Under the pieces are notes generated by a model. That model worked only from the letters and a program-made list of their open reading frames with translations, was not told where the DNA came from and did no database searches. Shown one piece after another: positions 1 to 9,230 of a DNA stretch of 64,000 nucleotides (position 1 is its first letter; each line of letters begins with the position of its first letter). The DNA is taken from the NCBI RefSeq assembly GCF_001598235.1, contig NZ_BCYO01000010.1, positions 1 through 64,000 on the forward strand. Direction: 5' to 3'. The position numbers and the translations under genes were made by a program. The DNA comes from Polaromonas jejuensis NBRC 106434 (GTDB lineage Bacteria > Pseudomonadota > Gammaproteobacteria > Burkholderiales > Burkholderiaceae_C).

Positions 1-8
1 AAGTCATC

Positions 9-37
9 AAAAAAGGCTCACTCTGTGGGCCTTTTTT
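9..37 (+). terminator. Rho-independent terminator of an upstream gene
   Basis: A-rich run, then a stem of about 12 pairs (one G-T wobble) around a TCT loop, followed by a T run. It probably ends a gene that lies before the window. No gene start is visible between it and the peroxiredoxin at 171. Confidence 0.7.
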
Positions 38-170
38 GTTTCCGCTGCGGGTCGCGACAAAAGCGGCAGAAGCGAAATAAAGACCGCAGTGCATCAGAGA
101 CTTTCTCGCTGGGTGAAAATACACGCGGCAGAAATTCATTGTTCATTTACCCCCCATTCAGGAGCATCCC

Positions 171-677
171 ATGATCAAAGTAGGCGACACCCTTCCCGCA
201 GCCACGCTGATGGAATATTCAGAAGTTGAAGGCGAGGGCTGCAGCATTGGCCCCAATGCCGTCGATGTGCTCAAGGCCAGCACCGGTAAAACCATTGCCC
301 TGTTTGCCGTGCCTGGCGCCTTCACGCCCACCTGTTCGGCCAAGCATGTGCCGGGTTTTGTCGAGAAGGCTGCCGAGTTCAAGGCGGCTGGTGTTGACGA
401 AATCTGGTGCCTGAGCGTGAACGACGCTTTCGTCATGGGCGCCTGGGCACGTGACCAGAAAACTGCGGGCAAAGTCCGCATGCTGGCCGATGGCGATGCC
501 GCGTTTGCCAAGGCCACCGGCCTGACCCTGGACCTGAACGGCAAGGGTCTGGGCCTGCGCAGCAACCGCTACTCCATGCTGGTCAAGGACGGCAAGGTGG
601 TGAGCCTCAATGTGGAAGGTCCCGGCAAGTTCGAAGTCAGCGATGCCGCGACCCTGCTGGCGCAAGCCAAAGCCTGA
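171..677 (+). CDS. Peroxiredoxin (Prx5/AhpE-like, thiol peroxidase)
   Basis: Cytoplasmic thiol peroxidase of the Prx5 group, reducing hydrogen peroxide and organic peroxides with glutathione or a glutaredoxin/thioredoxin as donor. The PGAFTPTC active-site motif lies at residues 48-55, with C55 as the peroxidatic cysteine. C24 and C80 are the other cysteines, so a resolving role for one of them is possible but not shown. The conserved arginine block near residue 130 (GLGLRSNRYS) is present. The length of 168 aa is normal for the family. The ATG follows a GGAG ribosome site, and the gene stands alone between two terminators. Confidence 0.93.
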   Translation: MIKVGDTLPAATLMEYSEVEGEGCSIGPNAVDVLKASTGKTIALFAVPGAFTPTCSAKHVPGFVEKAAEFKAAGVDEIWCLSVNDAFVMGAWARDQKTAGKVRMLADGDAAFAKATGLTLDLNGKGLGLRSNRYSMLVKDGKVVSLNVEGPGKFEVSDAATLLAQAKA

Positions 678-696
678 GGCCTGGCGGCTTCAGCAG

Positions 697-730
697 AAAA
701 GCCACCGCTCGCAAGAGCGGTGGCTTTTTT
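697..730 (+). terminator. Rho-independent terminator of the peroxiredoxin gene
   Basis: A perfect 10-bp stem (701-710 with 715-724), GCAA tetraloop and T6 tail lie 20 bases after the stop codon. Confidence 0.92.
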
Positions 731-778
731 CATGTCGGCCATGAAAGCGCAGCGGCGACGGCATCACGGCTGATTTTT

Positions 779-797
779 GCTATCAAAATAGTAGCTC
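779..797. repeat. Short GCTAT...AGC hairpin repeat, copy 1
   Basis: GCTATCAAAATAGTAGC-type imperfect palindrome in the gap between two genes. It matches the other AT-rich hairpin copies in this window (2831, 13598, 13750, 40857, 59341). I recognise it from memory as a dispersed intergenic element of Comamonadaceae; its function is unknown. Confidence 0.7.
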
Positions 798-847
798 ATT
801 GTGCCCGTCAGTCATGGGCTGGCGGCCATTTCCATTCGGATTTCCGG

Positions 848-1378
848 CTACAGATCGACCTTCAGGTAATGGGCGCCGGGAATCGGGTTGTGATAGTAGG
901 GCGGAATCTCTGCAAAGCCCAGTTCCGTGTACAGGGCGCGTGCCGATTCCATGTCGTCCAGGGTGTCCAGCAGCACGCTGTGGTAGCCCGCCATGCGCGC
1001 GGCATCGAGCACCGCCTCGGCCAGCTGCCGGCCCAGACCAAAGCGCCGAAAGGCCTTGCGCACATAGAGCCGTTTCATCTCGGCGGCGTTGGGATAGTCC
1101 ACCGATTCGAGCGCACGCAGCGCGCAGCAGCCGGCGACTTCTCCATCCACCAGCGCCAGCAACAGCGCGCCTTCCGGGGCATCGTATTCGCCCGGCAAGT
1201 TGGCCAGCTCGGCGTCGAAATTCTGGAAGCACAGGTCTATGCCCAACTGCTCCGCATACTCGGTGAATATCTGGCGCGTTCCCGCCAGTTGCTCGGGCGA
1301 GTCGGGGGTGATGAACCGGATGGAAGGGCGTTGCACGGAGTCGGGCGGCTGAAAAAGCGATGTCCAGTTTAACGGCAA
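848..1378 (-). CDS. GNAT family N-acetyltransferase
   Basis: Transfers an acetyl group from acetyl-CoA to an amine; the substrate cannot be told from sequence. The acetyl-CoA binding motif A (RxxGxG) is R111-R-F-G114-L-G116, followed by the helix with the usual alanines. The YTELGF block near residue 150 is the typical GNAT motif B region. The length of 176 aa is normal. The gene is monocistronic on the minus strand. The first 20 or so residues are poorly typical, so translation might begin slightly later. Confidence 0.85.
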   Translation of the reverse strand: MPLNWTSLFQPPDSVQRPSIRFITPDSPEQLAGTRQIFTEYAEQLGIDLCFQNFDAELANLPGEYDAPEGALLLALVDGEVAGCCALRALESVDYPNAAEMKRLYVRKAFRRFGLGRQLAEAVLDAARMAGYHSVLLDTLDDMESARALYTELGFAEIPPYYHNPIPGAHYLKVDL

Positions 1379-1451
1379 TTCCCTGCGCCGCCCTCGCGCG
1401 GCTCCTCGTGCGGCATTATGTGCCGGCCATCTGCTAGGCCCTGGCCCCGGA

Positions 1452-2144
1452 TCAGAACGGCAGCGCCTCGAGGCTTGACACCCAATAGGCCAGCGCGGTG
1501 CAAACCGCCAGAATCAGCAAGGCCGTCACGCGCGAAACCGTGTCGTCACGCGATGCCGGGGCGGCCAGCACCAGTTCCTTGTCGCCATGCAGCATGGCGC
1601 CCACCAGATTGTGCTTGCGGCGCAGGTAGAAAAGAATCGCTGCAATGTGCAGGACGACCAGGCCGAGCAGCACCCATTTGCCGATATCCTTGTGGTATCC
1701 GGTGGCCAGGCTGACGCTGGCATTCGACACAAAGCGCGTCAGCGGGCCGGCGAAGGCGATCTCGTCATCGCTGATCAGGCCGCTTCCCACCTGGGCCACA
1801 AGAAACCCCAGCATGGCGAAGACGGAGCCGGCGCCAATCGGGCTGTGGCCCACGCCATGCTCGGGCTTGCCCCGTCCCTTGAGGTAGTCGATGATGCTTT
1901 GCGGGGCATACATGAACGCCCCAAAGCGCGACCAGCGTCCGCCCACCAGGCCCCAGACAATGCGAAACAGCAGCAGCGCCAGCACCGCATAGCCCAGGCG
2001 GAAATGCCAGACCATGGCATTGCCGCCCAGGGTGCCGCTGATGGCCAGGCCGATGACGCAAATCGCCAGTGCCCAGTGAAAAAGCCGCGTCGGCAAATCC
2101 CAGACCCGCACCTTGTTGATGCTGCCCTTGTTGTACATGCTCAC
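1452..2144 (-). CDS. Cytochrome b561 family membrane protein
   Basis: Di-haem b-type cytochrome with four to five membrane helices in 230 aa. Candidate haem-ligand histidines are H23 (LFHWAL), H47 (WHFRLGY) and those in the GYHKDIGKWVLLGLVVLH segment. Such proteins pass electrons between the quinone pool and periplasmic cytochromes. It is divergent from the cytochrome c' gene starting at 2341, a pairing known in proteobacteria, where cytochrome b561 is a likely partner of cytochrome c'. It could also serve as the cytochrome subunit of another oxidoreductase. The ATG has a GAGGAGTGAG-type ribosome site. Confidence 0.9.
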   Translation of the reverse strand: MSMYNKGSINKVRVWDLPTRLFHWALAICVIGLAISGTLGGNAMVWHFRLGYAVLALLLFRIVWGLVGGRWSRFGAFMYAPQSIIDYLKGRGKPEHGVGHSPIGAGSVFAMLGFLVAQVGSGLISDDEIAFAGPLTRFVSNASVSLATGYHKDIGKWVLLGLVVLHIAAILFYLRRKHNLVGAMLHGDKELVLAAPASRDDTVSRVTALLILAVCTALAYWVSSLEALPF

Positions 2145-2340
2145 TCCTCGTTCATGATGGTTGGGTTTATAGCGCAGGGCGCGCCGGAAAGCCCGGCTCG
2201 CCGTGCAGGGCCGTTGGTGCTTACCCGTAGCGTATTAGTTCCTGTGGAACTTCTCGGGGCCCGCTAAACTCCAGCAGTCTGGCAGGCGCTCCCCCAAGCG
2301 TTGCCCGTCACCCCGTCTTAAAAACCTCACGAGGAATAAC

Positions 2341-2796
2341 ATGAAAGCTTTTGCCTGTATCGCTGCGGCGGCCACCCTGATTGCCCTGGCTGCGCCGGCC
2401 TCCGCGCAGTTTGCCAAACCGGAAGACGCCATCAAGTACCGCCAGAGCGCGCTGTCCGTCATGGGCACACATTTTGGCCGCCTGGGTGCCATGGCCAATG
2501 GCAAGGTGCCGTTTGACGCCAAAGCGGCGGCAGACAACGCTGAAATCGTTGCCAACATGGCGAAACTCCCGTGGGCTGGTTTCGTTGCCGGTACCGACAA
2601 GGGCGGCAACACCAAGGCCAAGCCCGAAATCTGGACCGAGCAGGGCAAGTTCAAGGAAACCAATGAGAAGCTGGTCGTTGAAACGGGCAAGCTGGCTGCT
2701 GCGGCCAAGACCGGCAACCTCGACGCCCTGAAGACGGCTTTTGCCGCCACCGCCGACACCTGCAAGTCTTGCCACGACGCGTTTCGGAACAAGTAA
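2341..2796 (+). CDS. Cytochrome c' (class II c-type cytochrome)
   Basis: Periplasmic four-helix-bundle cytochrome. A signal peptide (MKAFACIAAAATLIALAAPASA) is cleaved near residue 22. The haem site CKSCH is at residues 141-145, right at the C terminus as expected for class II, and replaces the N-terminal CxxCH of class I. Length 151 aa. Cytochrome c' proteins bind NO or CO and can protect against nitrosative stress. A GAGGAATAAC ribosome site precedes the ATG. It is divergent from a cytochrome b561 gene, which suggests an electron donor. Confidence 0.94.
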   Translation: MKAFACIAAAATLIALAAPASAQFAKPEDAIKYRQSALSVMGTHFGRLGAMANGKVPFDAKAAADNAEIVANMAKLPWAGFVAGTDKGGNTKAKPEIWTEQGKFKETNEKLVVETGKLAAAAKTGNLDALKTAFAATADTCKSCHDAFRNK

Positions 2797-2830
2797 TCCA
2801 CCCTGAATTCACCCTGGCAGCGCCGGGCAT

Positions 2831-2848
2831 GCTATTGAATCGATAGCT
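2831..2848. repeat. Short GCTAT...ATAGC hairpin repeat, copy 2
   Basis: GCTATTGAATCGATAGC, 5-6 bp arms, lying 34 bases after the cytochrome c' stop codon and before the terminator. Same family as the copies at 779, 13598, 13750, 40857 and 59341. Confidence 0.75.
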
Positions 2849-2871
2849 TCTGGCGCCCAGCCGGCAAGGAC

Positions 2872-2907
2872 AAAAGGCCAATTCCACTGGGAATTGGCCT
2901 TTTTTTT
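2872..2907. terminator. Bidirectional Rho-independent terminator
   Basis: A perfect 14-bp stem (2872-2885 with 2890-2903), ACTG loop and a T run of eight. The stem begins with AAAA, so it can also end the opposite-strand gene finishing at 2933. It separates cytochrome c' from the convergent thioredoxin gene. Confidence 0.93.
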
Positions 2908-2932
2908 GGGGGGACGGGTGCAGAGGGCGTGA

Positions 2933-3448
2933 TCAGGTCTCGGCCAGCAGCTTTTCAATCAGCTGGTGCAGCGCCGCAAAATCCGGCTCGCCCACATACT
3001 GCTTGACGATTTCACCGCGCTTGTTCACCAGGTAGGTGGTCGGTGTGAGCTGCACATCGCCCCAGGCCTTGGCCACCTTGCCGGTGTTGTCGATGGCCAC
3101 CTTGAAGGGCAGCTGGCGCGTTTCGGTGTAATTGACGACGTAGCTGGGCGGGTCGTAGCTCATGGCCACGGCCAGCGTGTCGTAACCCTGGCCCTTGTAT
3201 TTGTTGTAGGTGGCAATGACCTTGGGCATCTCCGCCACGCAGGTCACGCAGCTGGTGGCCCAGAAGTTGACCAGAGTGACCTTGCCCTTGAGGTCTGCCG
3301 TGGTCTGTTTGCTGCCGTCCAGCAGCACAAAGGTCGACTCCGGCGCCGCCTGGTTGCCGCTGCAGCCGGACAGGCTGACGAGTCCCGCCACCATGGCTAC
3401 GCCAGCCAGTGCCATGCGGCATACTGCCAGGACGGAAATTCGTTTCAT
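2933..3448 (-). CDS. TlpA-like thioredoxin-fold lipoprotein
   Basis: Membrane-anchored periplasmic thiol-disulfide oxidoreductase of the TlpA/ResA group. The leader of about 28 residues ends in the lipobox LSGC, so C29 is the lipid-modified cysteine. The redox motif is WATSCVTC, with C67 and C70. The cis-proline region (LTPTTYLV) follows near residue 135. Length 171 aa. A longer open frame runs upstream to 4255, but the lipoprotein leader fixes the start at 3448. A few upstream ATGs (for example 3463) are possible alternatives. Such proteins reduce apocytochrome c or copper-site cysteines; the partner here is unknown. Confidence 0.88.
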   Translation of the reverse strand: MKRISVLAVCRMALAGVAMVAGLVSLSGCSGNQAAPESTFVLLDGSKQTTADLKGKVTLVNFWATSCVTCVAEMPKVIATYNKYKGQGYDTLAVAMSYDPPSYVVNYTETRQLPFKVAIDNTGKVAKAWGDVQLTPTTYLVNKRGEIVKQYVGEPDFAALHQLIEKLLAET

Positions 3449-3464
3449 TGGAAGGACCCTCATC

Positions 3465-4169
3465 ATGCGACGTCGAAATTTTAACCAGGCCGGTGTCAGC
3501 GCGCTGGGCATGCTGATATGGGCCACCTGCCAGCAGGCCCATGCGCTCTCGCTGGGCGACCTGAGCAATGCCGAAGCCAGCAGCGGCCTGAAAACCGCCC
3601 TTGAAAAAGGCGCCCTGGCAGCCGTTGCCCTGCTCGGCAAGACAGATGGATTCCTTGGCAACCCAAAAGTTCGCATTCCCTTGCCCGGATATCTCGAAGA
3701 TGCGTCGAAATTGCTGAGAAACTTCGGCCAGGGCAAGCGCATCGATGAATTGGTGACCTCCATCAACCGCGCCGCCGAAGCCGCCGTGCCCATGGGCAAG
3801 GACCTGCTGGTCGGCGCCGTCAGGGCCATGACCGTCAATGACGCCAAAAACATTCTGCAGGGCGGCGAAACCTCGGTGACCAATTTCTTCGCCGAAAAAA
3901 CCCGCGCCCCGCTGGGCGTGAAGTTTCTGCCGGTGGTCACCAAGGCTACCGAAAAAGTCGGCCTGGCCAACAAATACAACGAGGTCGCCGGCAAGGCCGC
4001 CGGCTTTGGCCTGGTCAAGAAGGAAGACGCCAACATCCAGCAGTACGTCACCGGCAAGACGCTGGACGGCCTGTACCTGATCATCGGCGAAGAGGAAAAG
4101 AAAATCCGCCAGGACCCGGTCGGCACCGGCAGCGCGATTCTCCAGAAGGTGTTTGGCGCGCTGAAATAG
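3465..4169 (+). CDS. Exported DUF4197 protein
   Basis: A 234-aa protein of the uncharacterised DUF4197 family. A signal peptide (MRRRNFNQ then a hydrophobic stretch ending in QAHA) is cleaved near residue 27, so it is periplasmic. The rest is helical and lysine-rich, with the family-typical blocks LSNAEASSGLKTALEKGA near the N terminus and DGLYLIIGEEEKKIRQDP near the C terminus. The start at 3465 is set by GGAAGGA nine bases upstream. An in-frame extension to 3210 would run through the thioredoxin gene and is unlikely. Only 16 bases separate it from the divergent thioredoxin start. Function unknown. Confidence 0.85.
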   Translation: MRRRNFNQAGVSALGMLIWATCQQAHALSLGDLSNAEASSGLKTALEKGALAAVALLGKTDGFLGNPKVRIPLPGYLEDASKLLRNFGQGKRIDELVTSINRAAEAAVPMGKDLLVGAVRAMTVNDAKNILQGGETSVTNFFAEKTRAPLGVKFLPVVTKATEKVGLANKYNEVAGKAAGFGLVKKEDANIQQYVTGKTLDGLYLIIGEEEKKIRQDPVGTGSAILQKVFGALK

Positions 4170-4230
4170 CGCGGCGTTGGCCGGAATTGAGGGTCAAATA
4201 GGCTGACGGCCCAGGCAGTGCGGGCGCAGT

Positions 4231-4249
4231 TTACTATTAAAAACGGAGC
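4231..4249. repeat. Degenerate copy of the AT-rich hairpin repeat
   Basis: TACTATTAAAAACGGAGC resembles the left arm and loop of the GCTAT...ATAGC repeat, but the right arm is decayed. It lies in the gap before the dehydrogenase operon. Confidence 0.4.
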
Positions 4250-4301
4250 GGCCATAGCGCATAGAACGGCACGGCCTGGGCCGCCCCGGTAGAGGCCCTG
4301 A

Positions 4302-5615
<1,314 letters not shown>

Positions 5616-5620
5616 ATGGA

Positions 5621-5685
5621 CCCCCACGCTCAACTTCGTTCGCTGCCCCCCGAGGGGGCCGCAGCCCGCTTGGGGCGGCCCGGCG
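5621..5685. repeat. GC-rich intergenic repeat inside the bkd operon
   Basis: This C/G-rich stretch begins CCCCCACGCTCAACTTCG and contains the self-complementary CCCCCCGAGGGGG block, then GCCGCAGCCCGCTTGGGGCGGCCCGGC. I recognise this wording as a common dispersed intergenic element of Comamonadaceae genomes (from memory, not searched). It fills almost the whole gap between E1alpha and E1beta and may form a stable hairpin in the mRNA. Confidence 0.65.
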
Positions 5686-5698
5686 CGAGGCTGATGCC

Positions 5699-6709
5699 AT
5701 GCAAATGACCATGATCCAGGCGCTGCGTTCGGCCATGGACGTGATGCTGGCGCGCGACGACAACGTGGTGATCTTCGGCCAGGATGTGGGCTATTTCGGC
5801 GGCGTGTTCCGCTGCACCGACGGCCTGCAGGCGAAGTATGGCAAGTCGCGCGTGTTCGACGCGCCGATCTCCGAAGGCGGCATCGTCGGTGCGGCCATAG
5901 GCATGGCGGCCTATGGTTTGCGCCCGGTGGTGGAGGTCCAGTTCGCCGACTACTTCTATCCGGCCTACGACCAGATCGTTTCCGAAGCGGCGCGGCTGCG
6001 TTACCGCTCGGCCGGCGACTTCACCGCGCCCATGACCATTCGCATGCCCTGCGGCGGTGGCATCTTCGGCGGGCAGACGCACAGCCAGAGCCCGGAGGCG
6101 CTGTTCACGCATGTCTGCGGGATTCGCACGGTGATGCCGTCCAACCCCTATGACGCCAAGGGCCTGCTGATGGCCTGCATAGAGAATGACGACCCGGTGA
6201 TTTTTCTCGAACCCAAGCGCCTGTACAACGGCCCGTTCGACGGCCACCACGACAGGCCGGCGGTGCCCTGGACCGGCCGCCCGCTGGGCGAGGTGCCCGA
6301 GGGTTATTACACCGTGCCGCTGGAGTCGGCCACGGTGTTTCGCCCCGGCGCCGACCTGACGGTGCTCACCTACGGCACCATGGTCTTTGTGTCGGAGGCG
6401 GCGGCGCAGGAGAGCGGCATAGATGCAGAGATCATCGACCTGCGCAGCCTCTGGCCGCTGGACCTGCCCACCCTGGTGGCCTCGGTGAAAAAGACCGGCC
6501 GCTGCGTGGTGGTGCACGAGGCCACGCGCACCAGCGGCTTTGGCGCCGAACTGGCGGCGCTGGTGCAGGAGCATTGTTTTTACCATCTCGAAGCACCGAT
6601 TGAACGCGTGACCGGCTGGGACACGCCCTATCCGCATGCGCAGGAGTGGGCTTACTTCCCGGGACCGGCGCGCGTGGCGGCGGCGTTCAAGCGCGCGATG
6701 GAGAAATAG
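5699..6709 (+). CDS. bkdA2: 2-oxoisovalerate dehydrogenase E1 beta subunit
   Basis: Transketolase-like pyrimidine-binding subunit that pairs with E1 alpha. It opens with MQMTMIQALRSAMD and the FGQDVGYFGGVFR block, then has EGGIVGAAIGMA and the PCGGGIFGGQTHSQSPE loop near residues 115-135. The C-terminal transketolase domain carries IIDLRSLWPLD. Length 336 aa, normal for the family. The frame is open far upstream to 4694, but that part overlaps E1 alpha in another frame. The start at 5699 comes after the intergenic repeat; the GAGG at about 5686-5690 is a plausible ribosome site. Confidence 0.93.
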   Translation: MQMTMIQALRSAMDVMLARDDNVVIFGQDVGYFGGVFRCTDGLQAKYGKSRVFDAPISEGGIVGAAIGMAAYGLRPVVEVQFADYFYPAYDQIVSEAARLRYRSAGDFTAPMTIRMPCGGGIFGGQTHSQSPEALFTHVCGIRTVMPSNPYDAKGLLMACIENDDPVIFLEPKRLYNGPFDGHHDRPAVPWTGRPLGEVPEGYYTVPLESATVFRPGADLTVLTYGTMVFVSEAAAQESGIDAEIIDLRSLWPLDLPTLVASVKKTGRCVVVHEATRTSGFGAELAALVQEHCFYHLEAPIERVTGWDTPYPHAQEWAYFPGPARVAAAFKRAMEK

Positions 6710-7948
6710 ATGGCCATCCACGTCATCAAGATGCCCGACCTCGGCGAAGGCATTGCCGAGGTCGAACTGGTGGCCTGGCATGTCAAGCCCGGCGACCGCG
6801 TGTCCGAGGACCAGGTGCTGGCCGACGTGATGACCGACAAGGCTACCGTTGAAATCCCCTCGCCCGTGGTCGGCCAGGTGCTGGCGCTCGGCGGCGAGGT
6901 CGGGCAGGTGCTGGCGGTGGGGGCGGAGCTGATCCGCATTGAAGTGGAGAGGGAAGGGGTCGCCAGCGAGCCGCCCGCCACCGTTTCGAAGGCGCCGCAA
7001 GAAACAGCCCCGGCCATGTCGACGGCCCCGGCGCCGGCAGCACCACACGCGGCACCCCCCACAACGCCGGCCGGCGACAAGCCCATCGCCTCGCCCGCCG
7101 TGCGCCGGCGCGCCTGGGAACTCGGCATCGATCTGCAGAAGGTGGCAGCCAGCGGTGCGGGCGGCCGCATCATGCAGGCCGACCTTGACGCCCATGTCGC
7201 CGCGCATGGGGTGGCCATGCCGCCCGTCGCCTCCGGTCTTGCGCAGCGCGACGACGAGGAACGAGTGCCGGTGATCGGCCTGCGCCGCCGCATCGCGCAG
7301 AAGATGCAGGAGTCCAAGCGCCGCATCCCGCACTTCACCTATGTCGAGGAAGTCGATGTCACCGAGCTGGAGGCACTGCGCGCGCGGCTCAACGCCAAGT
7401 GGGGCGCGCAGCGCGGCCACCTGACCTTGCTGCCCCTGCTGCTGCGCGCCGTGGTGCTGGCCGTGCGCGAGTTTCCGCAGATCAATGCCCGCTTCGACGA
7501 CGAGGCCGGCGTGGTCACGCGCCATGGCGCGGTGCACCTCGGCATTGCCACCCAGACCGGCGCCGGCCTGATGGTGCCGGTGCTGCGCCATGCCGAGGCG
7601 CACGACCTGTGGTCCAGCGCGGCGGAAGTGGCGCGCCTGGCCCAGGCCGCACGCGCTGGCAAGGCCACGCGCGACGAACTCACGGGATCGACCCTCACTG
7701 TCACCAGCCTGGGGGCGCTGGGCGGCATTGTCTCGACGCCGGTGATCAACCATCCCGAAGTGGCCATCGTCGGCATCAACCGCATCGTGGAGCGGCCGGT
7801 GCTGCGCGGCGGCGCGGTGGTGGCGCGGCAGATGATGAACCTGTCGTCCTCGTTCGACCACCGTGTGGTCGACGGCGCGGATGCGGCCCGCTTCGTGCAG
7901 GCCTTGCGCGGGTATCTCGAATCCCCGGCCATGCTGTTCGCGGAGTAG
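6710..7948 (+). CDS. bkdB: Branched-chain 2-oxoacid dehydrogenase E2, dihydrolipoyl acyltransferase
   Basis: Core of the complex; it moves the acyl group from E1 to CoA through a lipoyl arm. A single lipoyl domain occupies residues 1-80, with the lipoylated lysine K44 in the TDKATVEIPSP motif. An Ala/Pro linker follows, then the peripheral subunit-binding domain (SPAVRRRAWELGIDL, about 125-162). The catalytic domain ends in SSFDHRVVDGADAARF near residue 382, with the active-site histidine in DHRVVDG. Length 412 aa. Its ATG touches the E1 beta stop codon. There is no E3 gene after it, so the complex must share an E3 encoded elsewhere. The window also encodes LipA and LipB, which make the cofactor. 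Confidence 0.94.
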   Translation: MAIHVIKMPDLGEGIAEVELVAWHVKPGDRVSEDQVLADVMTDKATVEIPSPVVGQVLALGGEVGQVLAVGAELIRIEVEREGVASEPPATVSKAPQETAPAMSTAPAPAAPHAAPPTTPAGDKPIASPAVRRRAWELGIDLQKVAASGAGGRIMQADLDAHVAAHGVAMPPVASGLAQRDDEERVPVIGLRRRIAQKMQESKRRIPHFTYVEEVDVTELEALRARLNAKWGAQRGHLTLLPLLLRAVVLAVREFPQINARFDDEAGVVTRHGAVHLGIATQTGAGLMVPVLRHAEAHDLWSSAAEVARLAQAARAGKATRDELTGSTLTVTSLGALGGIVSTPVINHPEVAIVGINRIVERPVLRGGAVVARQMMNLSSSFDHRVVDGADAARFVQALRGYLESPAMLFAE

Positions 7949-8021
7949 GGCCCATGGGCAAGTCGCTTGATGGCCGGCGCATTGATCGAATCGGCCTCTT
8001 GTCCAAGTAAGACGGGAACAA

Positions 8022-8045
8022 TTAGCTATCAAAAAGAGAGTGAAT
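8022..8045. repeat. Degenerate AT-rich hairpin repeat
   Basis: TTAGCTATCAAAAAGAGAG keeps the left arm of the GCTAT repeat family but not the right. It sits in the 217-base gap between bkdB and the convergent LysR gene, where I see nothing else of note. Confidence 0.45.
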
Positions 8046-8165
8046 TTGCTGGCTCAATCGGGGTGAAAGCGACAGTTGCTGTGCTTGGGGTCGGCAGTGA
8101 ATTCAGATGAACAACCTTCCGCAGAGCGCGTGAGTACAGTTTTTAGCGCTCGCGGTCGCAGGCTA

Positions 8166-9053
8166 CTAGCCCCGCGCTTGCGCAAGGATCCAGCTGCGGA
8201 AAGCCGCGAGCACGGGCAGTTCCATGCGGTCGGCCCTGAAGCAGAGGTAATGCCCCTGGTCCACCGTGACCAGGTCGCCGCAGGGTACGGCGAGCGATCC
8301 GTTGGTCAGTTCTTCCAGTACCAGAATGCGCGGCACCAATCCAATACCCAGGCCGCTGACGACGGCCTGGATGACGGCCGAGTACTGGGCAAAGCGCGGG
8401 CCTGACTGCACGGCTGATTCGGCCACGCCATGGTGTGCGGCCCATTGCCGCCAGGCGCTGGGCGCGCCTTCGTGATGAAGCAGGGTGTGCTCTGGCACCT
8501 TGTAAGGCTCACCAAGACGCCCCGACGCTATGAGGCCCGGCGCGGCAATCAAGACAAACGCCTTGCCGGCAATGTAGTCCGAGACAACCCCGGGCCACTC
8601 GCCGTGGCCGTAGCGTATGGCGGCGTCGACACCGGAAGGCATCTCTTCGTCGGGCCCCAGGTGTTGGGTGAAACTCAAGGTGACGCTGGGCGATTTTTTA
8701 CGGAAATCCGGCAGGCGCGGGATGAGCCACTTGGTCAGAAAAGTCGGCACGCTTGCCAACGTCAATATGCCCGCTCCCCCATCTCCCGACTGCATCTCGA
8801 AGGTGGCCGTTTCAAGGGCGCGCAGGCTACCGGAAATCTTTTGCCAATAAAGCCGTCCTTGCCCCGTCAGCGCTACACCGCGCCCGTTTCTTTGCAGCAG
8901 CGGGCGCCCTACAAATTCTTCAAGACTTGAGATTTGTTTGCTGACCGCGCTCACGGTGATGCACAGCGAGCCGGCAGCGTGCGTCAGGCTCTCGTACCGC
9001 GCGACGGCATCAAACGCCAGCAGCTCGTGGATGGTGGGGCAGAGTCTTCTCAT
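8166..9053 (-). CDS. LysR family transcriptional regulator (GcvA-like)
   Basis: DNA-binding regulator of 295 aa. The N-terminal winged helix-turn-helix covers residues 1-65 (LLAFDAVARYESLTHAAGSL, then SAVSKQISSLEEFVGRPLL), followed by a periplasmic-binding-protein-like effector domain. The wording, with FLTKWLIPRLPDF in the effector domain, is like GcvA/AmpR regulators. I chose the ATG at 9053; an in-frame TTG at 9101 would add 16 residues. It is divergent from the ABC importer starting at 9231, with a 177-base gap, so it is the likely regulator of that operon. Confidence 0.9.
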   Translation of the reverse strand: MRRLCPTIHELLAFDAVARYESLTHAAGSLCITVSAVSKQISSLEEFVGRPLLQRNGRGVALTGQGRLYWQKISGSLRALETATFEMQSGDGGAGILTLASVPTFLTKWLIPRLPDFRKKSPSVTLSFTQHLGPDEEMPSGVDAAIRYGHGEWPGVVSDYIAGKAFVLIAAPGLIASGRLGEPYKVPEHTLLHHEGAPSAWRQWAAHHGVAESAVQSGPRFAQYSAVIQAVVSGLGIGLVPRILVLEELTNGSLAVPCGDLVTVDQGHYLCFRADRMELPVLAAFRSWILAQARG

Positions 9054-9230
9054 GGCATGTTTTTGTGACAGGGTGATTAAAAACACTTTCTGTAAATTCA
9101 ACTATTGATGCTGAATCGTCAACCGAAAAGTGCTTGTTCATCGGTAGTATCACGGTGCAAATCGAAAAAAGAAATCCCTAAAGATAACTATTTGGAAAAT
9201 GATGTCAGTTCTTCACCGCCGGGGAATTCT

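Noticed and set aside
3449-4255. Upstream extension of the thioredoxin frame to 4255
   Set aside because: It is antisense to DUF4197 and precedes a clear lipoprotein leader at 3448.
5630-8032. 800-codon minus-strand open frame opposite bkdA2 and bkdB
   Set aside because: It is antisense to two certain genes, rich in H, R and G, and has no domain; long antisense frames are expected in GC-rich codon-biased DNA.
7949-8165. A missing E3 (dihydrolipoamide dehydrogenase) gene after bkdB
   Set aside because: The gap is too short and holds only a worn repeat; E3 must be elsewhere in the genome.
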